Shown here one piece after another: positions 24,982-34,694 of a stretch of 64,000 bases of DNA. Source of the DNA: JAGOEY01 sp017997515 (GTDB taxonomy: Bacteria > Pseudomonadota > Gammaproteobacteria > Burkholderiales > Burkholderiaceae_C); contig CP111109.1 in NCBI GenBank assembly GCA_026314275.1, positions 372,001 through 436,000 on the forward strand, written 5' to 3'. The notes under the pieces are model-generated. The model did not search any database. It was not told the origin of the DNA and saw nothing but the letters and a program-made list of their open reading frames with translations. A program made the translations under genes and the position numbers. Numbering within the stretch: position 1 is the stretch's first letter; each line of letters begins with the position of its first letter.

Positions 24982-26661
24982 ATGTCAGAATCTTTTGCAG
25001 ACATGTTCGCCGAGAGCGTACAAAACGCCGACACCCGCATTGGCGAAGTCGTCATTGCTGAAGTCGTGCGCCTTGAACACGGCTTCGTCGTGGTCAACGC
25101 CGGCCTCAAGTCGGAAGCGTATGTGCCAATCGCCGAGTTCAAGAGCGATACCGGCGAACTCGAAGTGCAAGTTGGTGAATTTGTTTCCGTGGCCATCGTC
25201 GCCATGGAAAACGGCTACGGCGACACGATCGTCAGCCGCGACACCGCCAAGCGTCTCGCTTCGTGGATGTCTCTCGAAAAGTCCCTGGAATCCGGCGAAT
25301 TCGTCACCGGCACCACCAGCGGCAAGGTCAAGGGCGGCCTGACCGTTCTGGTCAACGGCATCCGCGCATTCCTGCCCGGTTCGCTGATCGATACCCGCCC
25401 CATCAAGGACTTGTCTCCCTACGAGAACAAGACCATGGAATTCAAGGTCATCAAGCTCGACCGCAAGCGCAACAACGTGGTGCTGTCGCGCCGCGCTGTG
25501 GTGGAAGCGTCGATGGGCGAAGAACGCGCCAAGCTGATGGAAACCCTGAAGGAAGGCTCCATCGTCCAAGGCGTGGTCAAGAACATCACCGAATACGGTG
25601 CGTTCGTGGACCTCGGCGGTATCGACGGCCTGCTGCACATCACCGACATGGCATGGCGCCGTGTCCGTCACCCGTCTGAAGTCGTGACGGCTGGCCAAGA
25701 AATCACCGCCAAGATCCTGAAGTTCGACACCGAAAAGAACCGTGTCTCGCTGGGTCTGAAGCAAATGGGTGATGACCCATGGATGGGCGTGAACCGCCGC
25801 TACCCCCAATCGACCCGCCTGTTCGGCAAGATCACCAACATTGCCGACTACGGCGCGTTTGTGGAACTCGAACCCGGCATCGAAGGCCTGGTGCACGTGT
25901 CCGAGATGGACTGGACCAACAAGAACATCGCTCCTTCCAAGCTGGTGACGCTGGGTGAAGAAGTCGAAGTGATGGTCCTCGAAATCGACGAAGACAAGCG
26001 CCGTATCAGCCTGGGCATGAAGCAGTGCAAGGCCAACCCATGGCAAGAATTCGCACAGGACACCAAGCGCGGCGACCGCGTCAAGGGCCCGATCAAGTCG
26101 ATCACCGACTTCGGCGTGTTCGTGGGCCTGGCTGCCGGTATCGACGGCCTGGTGCATTTGTCTGACCTCTCGTGGAACGAAACCGGCGAAGCCGCCGTGC
26201 GTAACTACAAGAAGGGCCAAGAAGTCGAAGCCATCGTGTTGGCCGTGGACGTGGACCGCGAACGTATCTCCCTGGGCATCAAACAGCTCGACAGCGATCC
26301 GTTCACCACCTTCACCACCATCAACGACAAGGGCCAGATCGTGACCGGCAAGGTCAAGACCGTGGACGCCCGTGGCGCTGAAATCGACCTGGGTGAAGAC
26401 ATCATCGGTTACCTGCGCGCCTCCGAAATCAGCCGTGACCGCGTCGAAGACGCACGCAACGTGCTGAAAGAAGGCGACGAAGTCACCGCTGTGGTCGTGA
26501 ACGTGGATCGCAAGACCCGCAACATCCAGCTGTCGATCAAGGCCAAGGACATGGCTGACGAACAAGGCGCGATGGCCAACCTGAGCCAGCAGTCTGCCCG
26601 CGAAAACGCTGGCACGACCAGCCTGGGTGCCCTGCTGCGCGCCAAGCTCGACAACAACTAA
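24982..26661 (+). CDS. rpsA: Ribosomal protein S1
   Basis: 559 residues with six S1 RNA-binding domains (for example VVKNITEYGAFVDLGGIDGLLHITD, KITNIADYGAFVELEPGIEGLVHVSE and SITDFGVFVGLAAGIDGLVHLSD). It binds mRNA leaders on the 30S subunit and is needed for most translation initiation; the family typically autoregulates its own mRNA. The ribosome site is AAGGAACC. Followed by a strong terminator. Confidence 0.98.
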   Translation: MSESFADMFAESVQNADTRIGEVVIAEVVRLEHGFVVVNAGLKSEAYVPIAEFKSDTGELEVQVGEFVSVAIVAMENGYGDTIVSRDTAKRLASWMSLEKSLESGEFVTGTTSGKVKGGLTVLVNGIRAFLPGSLIDTRPIKDLSPYENKTMEFKVIKLDRKRNNVVLSRRAVVEASMGEERAKLMETLKEGSIVQGVVKNITEYGAFVDLGGIDGLLHITDMAWRRVRHPSEVVTAGQEITAKILKFDTEKNRVSLGLKQMGDDPWMGVNRRYPQSTRLFGKITNIADYGAFVELEPGIEGLVHVSEMDWTNKNIAPSKLVTLGEEVEVMVLEIDEDKRRISLGMKQCKANPWQEFAQDTKRGDRVKGPIKSITDFGVFVGLAAGIDGLVHLSDLSWNETGEAAVRNYKKGQEVEAIVLAVDVDRERISLGIKQLDSDPFTTFTTINDKGQIVTGKVKTVDARGAEIDLGEDIIGYLRASEISRDRVEDARNVLKEGDEVTAVVVNVDRKTRNIQLSIKAKDMADEQGAMANLSQQSARENAGTTSLGALLRAKLDNN

Positions 26662-26678
26662 ACCCTCCCAAGGGTCCC

Positions 26679-26729
26679 AAGCGGCCATGCGTTTTGTGCC
26701 CCAAGCACTCAGCGCATCGCCGCTTTTTT
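26679..26729 (+). terminator. Terminator of rpsA
   Basis: AAGCGG-CC-ATGCG pairs with CGCAT-CG-CCGCTT and is followed by a run of seven T. Confidence 0.8.
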
Positions 26730-26814
26730 AATTTCAAACAAAAAAACACCTGCCTACGCGACATGCACAGCGTTCTCATTCCAGAGACACCGCAGAACTG
26801 GCTTTGCCAGGCTG

Positions 26815-26880
26815 CTGGTGTCGCCCCCTGCAAGGGGGAAGGAGTAGCGACACGCAGTGCGCGAAGCCTGGGGGTGTACG
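26815..26880. repeat. Structured intergenic element upstream of ihfB
   Basis: CCCCCTGCAAGGGGG hairpin followed by GCGACACGCAGTGCGCGAAGCCTGGGGGTG. This wording recurs as an intergenic element in Comamonadaceae genomes from memory; only one copy was noticed here. It sits directly before the ihfB start. Confidence 0.4.
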
Positions 26881-26884
26881 CAAC

Positions 26885-27199
26885 ATGACCCGATCTGACC
26901 TCGTGGAAGAACTGGCTGCCCGTTTCAGCCAACTCACCCACCGTGATGCCGAAACTGCCGTCAAGACCATGCTCGAAGCGGTGGGTGAAGCGCTGGTGCG
27001 TGGGCACCGCATCGAGATTCGCGGGTTTGGCAGTTTTTCCGTCAACCACCGCCCGCCGCGTATGGGCCGCAACCCCCGCAGCGGCGAAAGTGTGGCCATT
27101 CCCGAGAAGCGTGTGCCGCACTTCAAGCCGGGCAAAGCCCTGCGTGAAGCGGTGGACGAACGCACGGCCGAACTGGAACGCAAAGCAGGCAACACGTAA
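26885..27199 (+). CDS. ihfB: Integration host factor subunit beta
   Basis: 104 residues from ATG 26885 (an open extension upstream reads through the structured repeat and is not used). The HU/IHF signature GFGSFSVNHRPPRMGRNP at about 46-64 carries the DNA-intercalating proline arm. With IhfA it bends DNA in replication, transcription and site-specific recombination. The rpsA-ihfB order is widely conserved. Confidence 0.95.
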   Translation: MTRSDLVEELAARFSQLTHRDAETAVKTMLEAVGEALVRGHRIEIRGFGSFSVNHRPPRMGRNPRSGESVAIPEKRVPHFKPGKALREAVDERTAELERKAGNT

Positions 27200-27250
27200 G
27201 CTGCATCGCGCCTCCCTGTCGTTAGAATCTCCCCGTCACAGAGGAGATAC

Positions 27251-27562
27251 ATGAAATACCTCATGTGGCTGCTCAAGGCAGCCATTTTTTTTACCCTTTT
27301 CGCTTTCGCCCTGAACAACCAGCAGGACGCAACCGTCTACTTTTTCTTTGGCACCCGCTGGCAAGCACCGCTGGTGCTGGTGGTGCTGTCCGCATTTGCG
27401 GTGGGTGTGGTGGTCGGTGTGCTGGGTATGGTGCCGCGCTGGTGGCAACACCGCAGCGCCGCCCGCAAGGCGCAACAGGCCGTGCCGCCCGTTGCAGCAA
27501 GCACACCCGCAGCACCAGCCGACAGCCCTTCCCCTCTGACCCAGGTACCGCATGGACTTTGA
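27251..27562 (+). CDS. lapA: LapA-domain inner-membrane protein
   Basis: 103 residues with two transmembrane segments (about 5-22 and 40-62) and a basic, Pro/Ala-rich cytoplasmic tail. The motif ALNNQQDATVYFFFG is typical of LapA (YciS). It works with LapB in control of lipopolysaccharide synthesis. GAGGAG ribosome site eight bases before the start; its end overlaps lapB by 11 bases. Confidence 0.9.
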   Translation: MKYLMWLLKAAIFFTLFAFALNNQQDATVYFFFGTRWQAPLVLVVLSAFAVGVVVGVLGMVPRWWQHRSAARKAQQAVPPVAASTPAAPADSPSPLTQVPHGL

Positions 27563-28709
27563 CCTGAGCTGGCTGCTGCTCGGCCTTCCGATCACCTTCG
27601 TCCTTGGCTGGTTTGCCTCCCGCATCGACCTGCGCCAGCTGCGCTTCGAAAACCGGCAAGCCCCAAAAGCCTATTTCAAAGGCCTGAACTACCTGCTGAA
27701 CGAGCAGCAGGACAAGGCCATTGACGCCTTTATCGAAGCGGTACAAAACGACCCGGACACCTCCGAGCTGCACTTCGCGCTGGGCAACCTGTTCCGCCGC
27801 CGGGGTGAATACGACCGCGCCGTGCGGGTGCATGAACACCTGCTGTCACGCGGCGACCTGGGCCGCGTGGACCGCGAACGTGCACAACACGCACTCGCGC
27901 TCGACTTTCTGAAAGCTGGCCTGCTCGACCGCGCAGAACTGGCACTGCAACGACTGGAAGGCACACCTTTTGAAGCAGAAGCCCGGCTCGCTCTGCTGGC
28001 CATCTACGAACGCTCCAGCGATTGGGCACTGGCCTCGGCCATTGCAGAGAAGATGGACCGCGCAGCACAAGGAGACTTCAGCACGCGCCAGGCCCACTAC
28101 CTGTGTGAACAGGCGTTGACCCTGCTCGGCAAGGGCCAAACCGACGAGGCACGCAACCTGCTGGAACGGGCCATTGCCACCGCACCCAACGCACCCCGCG
28201 CGCGCATCGATCTTGCGGCCATGCAGCAGACTGCAGGTGACCATGCGGGCGCATTCACCACACTCATCACCATGGGCGAAGCGACACCCGCCGCCTTGCC
28301 ACTGGCTGCCGCCCGGTTGGCCCAGGCCGCCAGCAGCAGCCAACAGCCCCAGGCCGCACTGGATCTGCTGACCAGCAGCTACGCAACATCCCCTTCGCTG
28401 GACGTGCTCGAAGCCATTGTGGCGCTGACGGCCAGTGGTACGGGTGACAACGAACAAGCCCGCACCTGGTACATCCAACATCTGGAACGTGAGCCGTCAC
28501 TGGTTGCCGCCGCCAAATGGATTGCCGGTGAAAAGCTGGAGCATCCGCAGTTCCACCCCCAGATCCAGCGCGCGCTGGACCACGCCGTGAAACCGCTGAC
28601 ACGTTACCGCTGTGCGGCCTGCGGCTTCGAGGCCAAACAGCATTTCTGGCAATGCCCAGGCTGCCAGACATGGGACAGCTACCCGGCACGGCGGGTGGAA
28701 GAGCTCTGA
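27552..28709 (+). CDS. lapB: Lipopolysaccharide assembly protein B
   Basis: 385 residues: an N-terminal membrane anchor (about 5-20), a long array of TPR repeats (about 40-330) and a C-terminal rubredoxin-like zinc site (CAACGF...CPGCQTW). LapB (YciM) recruits LpxC to FtsH for degradation and so limits LPS synthesis. Length and domain order match the family. Coupled to lapA. Confidence 0.95.
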   Translation: MDFDLSWLLLGLPITFVLGWFASRIDLRQLRFENRQAPKAYFKGLNYLLNEQQDKAIDAFIEAVQNDPDTSELHFALGNLFRRRGEYDRAVRVHEHLLSRGDLGRVDRERAQHALALDFLKAGLLDRAELALQRLEGTPFEAEARLALLAIYERSSDWALASAIAEKMDRAAQGDFSTRQAHYLCEQALTLLGKGQTDEARNLLERAIATAPNAPRARIDLAAMQQTAGDHAGAFTTLITMGEATPAALPLAAARLAQAASSSQQPQAALDLLTSSYATSPSLDVLEAIVALTASGTGDNEQARTWYIQHLEREPSLVAAAKWIAGEKLEHPQFHPQIQRALDHAVKPLTRYRCAACGFEAKQHFWQCPGCQTWDSYPARRVEEL

Positions 28710-28722
28710 ACAGCATTCAGCC

Positions 28723-29040
28723 ATGAAGCGCCACACCTTGCTGGGACGCATCACCGCAGTGATGGTGCTGTGTGTATGCGTTGGGGGAATAGGCCATGCG
28801 GCCGACATCAACACAGCGACAGAAGCCGAACTCGACAGCATCCGGGGTATTGGCCCCGCCACATCGCGGCGGATCCTGGCAGAGCGCGACAAAGGCCTGT
28901 TCAAGGATTGGCCGGACTTGATGGCACGTGTCAAAGGTATCCACCAGGCAACGGCCTCACGTTATGCAGCGCAGGGGCTCACCGTCAACGGCCAAGCCTT
29001 CGGTAACCCACCGGCTGCGCAGAGCACCCCCAACAAATAA
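28723..29040 (+). CDS. ComEA-like helix-hairpin-helix protein, secreted
   Basis: 105 residues from ATG 28723. A signal peptide (about 1-27, ending GHAA) is followed by two helix-hairpin-helix motifs (INTATEAELDSIRGIGPATSRRIL; WPDLMARVKGIHQATASRYA). ComEA-type proteins bind incoming DNA in the periplasm during natural transformation; short solo versions such as this are common in betaproteobacteria. It follows lapB by 13 bases. Confidence 0.85.
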   Translation: MKRHTLLGRITAVMVLCVCVGGIGHAADINTATEAELDSIRGIGPATSRRILAERDKGLFKDWPDLMARVKGIHQATASRYAAQGLTVNGQAFGNPPAAQSTPNK

Positions 29041-29097
29041 CATACAGCATCGGCACACAGGCTGCGCCGCAGTGTAAGAACGTGTTCACGATCTAAG

Positions 29098-29116
29098 AGG
29101 CCGTGCGACACGGCCT
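29098..29116. repeat. Perfect hairpin before the Mrp operon
   Basis: AGGCCGTG-CGA-CACGGCCT, 19 bases, with no T-run. It lies 69 bases before mnhA; possible end of the upstream transcript or a regulatory site. Confidence 0.45.
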
Positions 29117-29184
29117 AAATCCGGCAGGGCCTGCAGGGAATTTTGAAAGGGCTCCATAGCCACGCTCTATAGAATCCACCGTGC

Positions 29185-32124
29185 ATGCCCCTCGTAACAC
29201 TGATCCTTCTCCCCTTCCTTGGCAGCATCATTGCGGCCCTGTTACCCGCGAATGCACGCAACGCCGAATCCACCCTGGCCGGCCTGATTGCGCTGTTCTG
29301 TGCGGTGCAGGCAGCGCTGTATTTCCCCCAGATCGCTGACGGCGGGGTGATCAGCCAGCAATTCACCTGGTTGCCCACCCTGGGGTTGAACTTCACGGTC
29401 CGTATGGACGGTTTTGCGTGGATGTTCTGCATGCTGGTGCTGGGCATTGGCGCACTGGTGGTGCTGTATGCGCGTTACTACATGTCGCCCGAAGACCCGG
29501 TACCCCGGTTTTTTGCTTTCTTCCTGGCCTTCATGGGCTCCATGGCCGGCGTGGTGCTGTCGGGCAACATCATCCAGCTGGTGCTGTTCTGGGAGCTGAC
29601 CAGCCTGTTCTCGTTCCTGCTGATCGGCTACTGGCACCACCGCAAGGACGCCCGGCGTGGTGCCCGTATGGCCCTGACGGTGACCGGCACCGGCGGCCTG
29701 TGCCTGCTGGCCGGCATGTTGCTGCTGGGGCACATCGTTGGCAGTTACGACCTCGACACCGTGCTCGCTGCGGGTGACTTGGTGCGTGCACATCCGCTGT
29801 ACCTCACGGTGCTGGTGCTGGTGCTGCTGGGTGCACTCACCAAAAGTGCGCAGTTTCCGTTCCACTTCTGGCTGCCCCATGCCATGGCCGCACCCACGCC
29901 AGTGTCGGCCTACCTGCATTCCGCCACCATGGTGAAAGCCGGGGTGTTTCTGATGGCACGTATGCTGCCGGTGCTGGGCGGCACCGAGCCCTGGTTCTGG
30001 CTGGTGGGAGGTGCCGGGGTCTGCACGCTGTTGCTGGGTGGTTACGTGGCGATGTTCCAGGACGACCTGAAAGGCCTGCTCGCCTATTCGACCATTTCGC
30101 ACCTGGGTCTCATCACTTTGCTGCTGGGCCTGAACAGCCCACTGGCCGCGGTGGCCGCCGTGTTCCACATCATGAACCACGCGACCTTCAAGGCGTCGCT
30201 GTTCATGGCAGCAGGCATCATCGACCACGAAAGTGGCACACGGGACATCCGCAGGTTATCGGGCCTGTTCCGCATGATGCCGATCACGGCCACGCTGGCC
30301 ATGGTGGCCAGTGCCGCAATGGCCGGTGTGCCATTGCTCAACGGTTTCCTGTCCAAGGAAATGTTCTTTGCCGAAACCGTTTACATCAGCGCCAACCGCG
30401 CGGTGGAATACGGGCTGCCCATCGCCGCAACACTTGCCGGCATCTTCAGCGTCGCCTATTCCCTGCGGTTCACGGTCGATGTGTTTTTTGGCCCTCCCGC
30501 TACCGACCTGCCCCACACACCCCACGAGCCACCGCACTGGATGCGTGTGCCGGTGGAGCTGCTGGTGTTGGCCTGCCTGATTGTGGGCATCTTGCCCGCC
30601 TGGTCGGTGGGTCAGTTTCTGAATGCCGCCGCACGGCCCGTTGTGGGCGGCACGCTGCCTGAATTCAGCCTGGCGGTCTGGCACGGCTTCAACCTGCCGC
30701 TGGCCATGAGTTTTGTGGCATTGGCGGGGGGGATTGCGCTGTACCTTGTCTTGCGTGCGGCCCGTGCACAAGGGCACCTGGAACGCCCACCCGGCATCCA
30801 CCAGCTCAGCGGCAAAAGTGCTTTTGAATCCGTGGTGGCCATGCTGAGCCTGGCCGGACGCGCCGGGCGGCGCACCTTGGGCACACGCCGCCTGCAGCCC
30901 CAGCTGCTGTGGCTCATCTGCACGGCGCTGCTGCTGGGTGTGGTGCCGCTGTGGTCGCTGGGCCTGCAACCCGGTGACCGCACACCCCTGCCTGCGTCCC
31001 CGGTGTTTATCCTGCTGTGGACCATTGGTGCCCTGTGTGCGCTGGGTGCTGCCTGGCAAGCCAAATACCACCGGCTGGCGGCGCTGGCACTGCTGAGTGG
31101 GGCCGGGCTCAGCACCTGTATCACCTTCACCTGGTTTTCCGCCCCCGACCTGGCGTTGACGCAACTCTCGGTGGAGGCTGTCACCACCGTGCTGATCTTG
31201 TTGGGTTTGCGCTGGTTGCCCCGGCGTCTGGAGCCCGCAGAAACAGGTGTGCAGCGCACGGCCCTGGCCACGGCTCGGCGCACACGCGACCTGTTGATCG
31301 CCGTGGCGGCGGGCGGCGGCATGGCCGCGCTGGCCTGGGCCATGATGTCGCGGCAATTTCCCCAAAGTATCTCCACCTTCTTCCTGGAGCGCGCACTGCC
31401 CGAAGGCGGTGGCACCAACGTGGTCAACGTGATGCTGGTGGACTTTCGCGGGTTTGACACCTTTGGCGAAATCGTGGTGCTGGGCATCGTGGCGCTCACG
31501 GTGTATGCGCTGCTGCGGCGCTTTCGCCCGGCCCGCGAAACGCTCGACCTGCCCCCGCAGCAGCGTGCGCTGCCGGCCGACCTGGAAACCGACCTGGTCA
31601 ACCCGCGCCTGGCCAACGACACCGCTGTGGGTTACCTGATGGTGCCCGCCGTGCTGATGCGGCTGGTGCTGCCTCTGGCCTGTATGGTGTCGGTCTACCT
31701 GTTCATGCGCGGCCACAACGAGCCGGGTGGTGGTTTTGTGGCCGGGCTGGTGATGTCGGTGGCACTGCTGCTGCAGTACATCGTGTCGGGCACTGTCTGG
31801 GTGGAAGAACACATGCCGCTGCGGCCACGCCGCTGGATCGGGGTGGGCCTGCTCACGGCTTTGGCCACAGGTGTGGGCTCGTGGTTCCTGGGTTACCCGT
31901 TCATGACCACCCACACCGCCCACCTGACCCTGCCCTTGATCGGAGAGATTCACATCGCCAGCGCCCTGTTCTTTGACATTGGTGTGTTCACCCTGGTGGT
32001 GGGCTCCACCCTGCTGGTCCTGACGGCACTGGCCCACCAGTCGGTGCGCAGCCACCGCTTCCACGCCCGCAACACTGACGATGACGACGGTGCTGCCGAC
32101 GCCGTGGTGGAAGGAGGCCGCTGA
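29185..32124 (+). CDS. mnhA: Mrp Na+/H+ antiporter subunit A fused to B
   Basis: 979 residues, about twenty membrane segments. The N-terminal two thirds is the NuoL-like proton-pumping domain (FPFHFWLPHAMAAPTPVSAYLHSATMVKAG); after about residue 650 come the MrpA C-terminal region and an MnhB domain (from about 805; MRGHNEPGGGFVAGLVMSVALLLQYI). No separate mnhB gene exists, as in many proteobacteria. The complex expels Na+ or K+ at high pH or salt. Its stop overlaps mnhC (ATGA). Confidence 0.95.
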   Translation: MPLVTLILLPFLGSIIAALLPANARNAESTLAGLIALFCAVQAALYFPQIADGGVISQQFTWLPTLGLNFTVRMDGFAWMFCMLVLGIGALVVLYARYYMSPEDPVPRFFAFFLAFMGSMAGVVLSGNIIQLVLFWELTSLFSFLLIGYWHHRKDARRGARMALTVTGTGGLCLLAGMLLLGHIVGSYDLDTVLAAGDLVRAHPLYLTVLVLVLLGALTKSAQFPFHFWLPHAMAAPTPVSAYLHSATMVKAGVFLMARMLPVLGGTEPWFWLVGGAGVCTLLLGGYVAMFQDDLKGLLAYSTISHLGLITLLLGLNSPLAAVAAVFHIMNHATFKASLFMAAGIIDHESGTRDIRRLSGLFRMMPITATLAMVASAAMAGVPLLNGFLSKEMFFAETVYISANRAVEYGLPIAATLAGIFSVAYSLRFTVDVFFGPPATDLPHTPHEPPHWMRVPVELLVLACLIVGILPAWSVGQFLNAAARPVVGGTLPEFSLAVWHGFNLPLAMSFVALAGGIALYLVLRAARAQGHLERPPGIHQLSGKSAFESVVAMLSLAGRAGRRTLGTRRLQPQLLWLICTALLLGVVPLWSLGLQPGDRTPLPASPVFILLWTIGALCALGAAWQAKYHRLAALALLSGAGLSTCITFTWFSAPDLALTQLSVEAVTTVLILLGLRWLPRRLEPAETGVQRTALATARRTRDLLIAVAAGGGMAALAWAMMSRQFPQSISTFFLERALPEGGGTNVVNVMLVDFRGFDTFGEIVVLGIVALTVYALLRRFRPARETLDLPPQQRALPADLETDLVNPRLANDTAVGYLMVPAVLMRLVLPLACMVSVYLFMRGHNEPGGGFVAGLVMSVALLLQYIVSGTVWVEEHMPLRPRRWIGVGLLTALATGVGSWFLGYPFMTTHTAHLTLPLIGEIHIASALFFDIGVFTLVVGSTLLVLTALAHQSVRSHRFHARNTDDDDGAADAVVEGGR

Positions 32125-32515
32125 TGGAGATTGTTCTCGCACTGGCCATTGGTGTGCTCACCGGCTCGGGCGTCTGGCTGCTGCTGCGGCCACGTACCTT
32201 CCAGGTGATCATGGGCCTGTCGCTGCTGTCGTACGCGGTGAACCTTTTCATCTTTTGTATGGGCCGCCTGTCCATCGACAAGGAGCCCGTGCTGCAAAAC
32301 GGCCTGCCCGCCACTTTGCTGCATTACGACGACCCCATGCCCCAGGCCCTGGTGCTGACGGCCATCGTCATCGGTTTTGCCATGACGGCGTTGTTTCTGG
32401 TGGTGATGATGGCATCCCGCGGCCTGTCCGGCACCGACCATGTGGATGGCGCTGAAGACGCCGACGCCATCGCCGCGCCAGAGACCGCCGCCCCCCCCCG
32501 GGAGGCACACGATGA
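32124..32515 (+). CDS. mnhC: Mrp antiporter subunit C; end displaced by a C9 tract
   Basis: NuoK-like subunit with three membrane helices (about 1-22, 28-48, 72-95). About 115-130 residues are expected. As given, the frame passes a run of nine C (32491-32499) without a stop and continues to 33347 in a meaningless shadow of mnhD. One extra C (or two fewer) would end it at the TGA overlapping the mnhD ATG, at 32513-32515, the normal coupled arrangement; the end given here assumes that. Real indel, phase variation or a homopolymer error are all possible. Confidence 0.7.
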
Positions 32516-34209
32516 CCCGGCTGGCCGAGGCCTTGATGCCCCACCTGCTGCTGGCCCCCATCCTGCTGCCCATGCTGACCGGCGGGCTGATGCTGTTGCT
32601 GCGCGAAGAAAAACGCAAAACCAAGGTGTGGCTGAACATTGGCTCCACCACCCTCGGACTGGTAATCGCGGTGGCACTGCTGCTGTGGGTCAAACAGGCC
32701 GAAACCTCTGCCTCCATCGGGGTCTACCTGCCGGGCAACTGGGTCGCACCCTTTGGTATTGTGCTGGCGCTCGACCGGCTCTCGGCCATGATGCTGGTGC
32801 TCACCAGCCTGACCGGGCTGGCGTCCATCCTGTTCGCATGCGCCCGCTGGCACCGCGCTGGTGTGCATTACCACCCGCTGTTCCAGTTTCAGCTGATGGG
32901 CCTGTGTGGGGCCTTCCTCACGGCCGACCTGTTCAACCTGTTTGTGTTCTTCGAGATCATGCTGTCGGCGTCCTACGGCCTGATGCTGCATGGCTCCGGG
33001 CGCACACGGGTGCAGGCTGGGCTGCACTACATCGCCATCAACCTGGTGGCCTCATCGCTGTTCCTGATTGGGGTGTCCATGCTGTATGGCATCACCGGCA
33101 CCTTGAACATGGCCGACATGGCCCTCAAGATCTCGCAGGTGGCAGACGCCGACCGCGGCATGCTGCATGCGGGCGCAGCTATTCTGGCGGTGGCCTTCCT
33201 GGCCAAGGCGGCCTTGTGGCCGCTGAACTTCTGGCTGGTGCCCGCCTACAGCGCGGCCGCTGCGCCGGTCGGGGGCATTTTTGCCATCATGACCAAGGTG
33301 GGCGTGTACACCATCCTGCGCCTGTCCACCCTGCTGTTTGGTGTTGAAGCCGGGGCATCGGCCCAGTTTGGTGGCACCTGGCTGCTGGTGGGAGGGCTGC
33401 TGACCTTGTCGTTCGGTGCCATTGGCATGCTGGGCTCCCAGCGCCTGGGCAACCTGGCGGGGTTTGCCGTCATCACCTCCTCCGGCACCCTGCTGGCCAC
33501 CATTGGAATCGGCCACGTGGACCTGACGGCCGGGGCGCTGTACTACCTGTTCAGCTCCACACTGGCCGCCAGCGCGCTGTTTCTGCTGGACGACCTGATT
33601 GAACGCTGGCGCAACGACGGCGCCAGTTTTGCCCCCCACGAGCAGTCCCACAACGCACCGTACCTCGGTGCCGACCTCAAGCCCCTGCGGGGACTGAACC
33701 TCGACGAGACCGAAGAAGTGCTGGTCGGGCGCGCCATCCCCGGGGCCATCGCGTTTCTCGGTCTGGCATTTATGGCCTGTACGCTGCTGATCGCAGGCCT
33801 GCCGCCCCTGTCGGGCTTTGTGGGCAAGTTTGCGATGTTGTCTGCGTTGCTCAACCCCGCCGGTTTGGGCTCCAGCATGGGCGCCCCCAGCACAGCGGCC
33901 TGGTTCTTCCTGGCCCTGCTGATCACGTCAGGCCTGATGGCACTGCTGGCGCTGTCGCGTGCGGGCATACGCCACTTCTGGGCGGCCCATGGGCGCGGTG
34001 TACCGCGCCTGCATGTGCTCGAAGGTGCACCTGTGGCCGGCCTGCTGCTGGCGTGTCTGCTGATCACGGTGTATGCCGGCCCGGTGATGCGTTACACCCA
34101 GGCCACGGCTTACGCGCTGCACGACCCGCGCGAATACATCAACGCCGTCATGTCGGCACGGCCCATGCCCTACCCGACCCAGGCGCAACCCGGAGGCACC
34201 ACGCCATGA
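32512..34209 (+). CDS. mnhD: Mrp antiporter subunit D
   Basis: 565 residues from ATG 32512, NuoN/NuoM-like with about fourteen membrane helices (core motif AKAALWPLNFWLVPAYSAAAAPVGGIFAIMTKVGVYTILR). It provides a second proton pathway in the Mrp complex. An open extension upstream runs through the C tract and is not used. Its stop overlaps mnhE as ATGA. Confidence 0.95.
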   Translation: MTRLAEALMPHLLLAPILLPMLTGGLMLLLREEKRKTKVWLNIGSTTLGLVIAVALLLWVKQAETSASIGVYLPGNWVAPFGIVLALDRLSAMMLVLTSLTGLASILFACARWHRAGVHYHPLFQFQLMGLCGAFLTADLFNLFVFFEIMLSASYGLMLHGSGRTRVQAGLHYIAINLVASSLFLIGVSMLYGITGTLNMADMALKISQVADADRGMLHAGAAILAVAFLAKAALWPLNFWLVPAYSAAAAPVGGIFAIMTKVGVYTILRLSTLLFGVEAGASAQFGGTWLLVGGLLTLSFGAIGMLGSQRLGNLAGFAVITSSGTLLATIGIGHVDLTAGALYYLFSSTLAASALFLLDDLIERWRNDGASFAPHEQSHNAPYLGADLKPLRGLNLDETEEVLVGRAIPGAIAFLGLAFMACTLLIAGLPPLSGFVGKFAMLSALLNPAGLGSSMGAPSTAAWFFLALLITSGLMALLALSRAGIRHFWAAHGRGVPRLHVLEGAPVAGLLLACLLITVYAGPVMRYTQATAYALHDPREYINAVMSARPMPYPTQAQPGGTTP

Positions 34210-34694
34210 AGCGCATCCTGCCCTCCCTGCCGTTGACGGCACTGCTGTTTGTGGTGTGGCTGCTGCTGAACCAGTCGGTGTCGCCCGGCACCCTGCTGAT
34301 GGGTGCCGTGCTGGCGGTGCTGGTGCCACTGGGCACCAAAGGCCTGCGCCCCGGCAGCGTCACCATGCGCAAACCGCTGTTGGCGTTCAAGCTGTGGGCG
34401 ATTGTGATGCGCGACTTTGTGCGCTCCAACATCCGCGTCGCCACGCTCATCCTGACCCGCCGCCCGCGCGACATCCCGTCGGGTTTTCTACTGGTGCCAC
34501 TCGACATGCGCGACCCACATGCGCTGGCGCTGTTGGCCATGATTCTGTGCCTGACCCCCGGCACCGCCTGGGCCGAGGTGTCGCGTGACCGCTCGATGTT
34601 GCTGCTGCATGTGTTTGAGATCGTCGACGCCGACGCCATGGTCGCGATGATCAAACAGCGTTACGAACGCCCCCTGATGGAAATTTTCGAATGA
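34206..34694 (+). CDS. mnhE: Mrp antiporter subunit E
   Basis: 162 residues from ATG 34206. Hydrophobic N-terminus (about 1-55) followed by the MnhE pattern RDFVRSNIRVATLIL and LTPGTAWAEV. Needed for assembly of the Mrp complex. Overlaps both neighbours by four bases. Confidence 0.93.
   Translation: MKRILPSLPLTALLFVVWLLLNQSVSPGTLLMGAVLAVLVPLGTKGLRPGSVTMRKPLLAFKLWAIVMRDFVRSNIRVATLILTRRPRDIPSGFLLVPLDMRDPHALALLAMILCLTPGTAWAEVSRDRSMLLLHVFEIVDADAMVAMIKQRYERPLMEIFE

Noticed and set aside
32516..33347. C-terminal 275-residue extension of the mnhC frame
   Set aside because: It lies wholly within mnhD in another frame and has shadow-like composition; it exists only because the C tract removes the stop.
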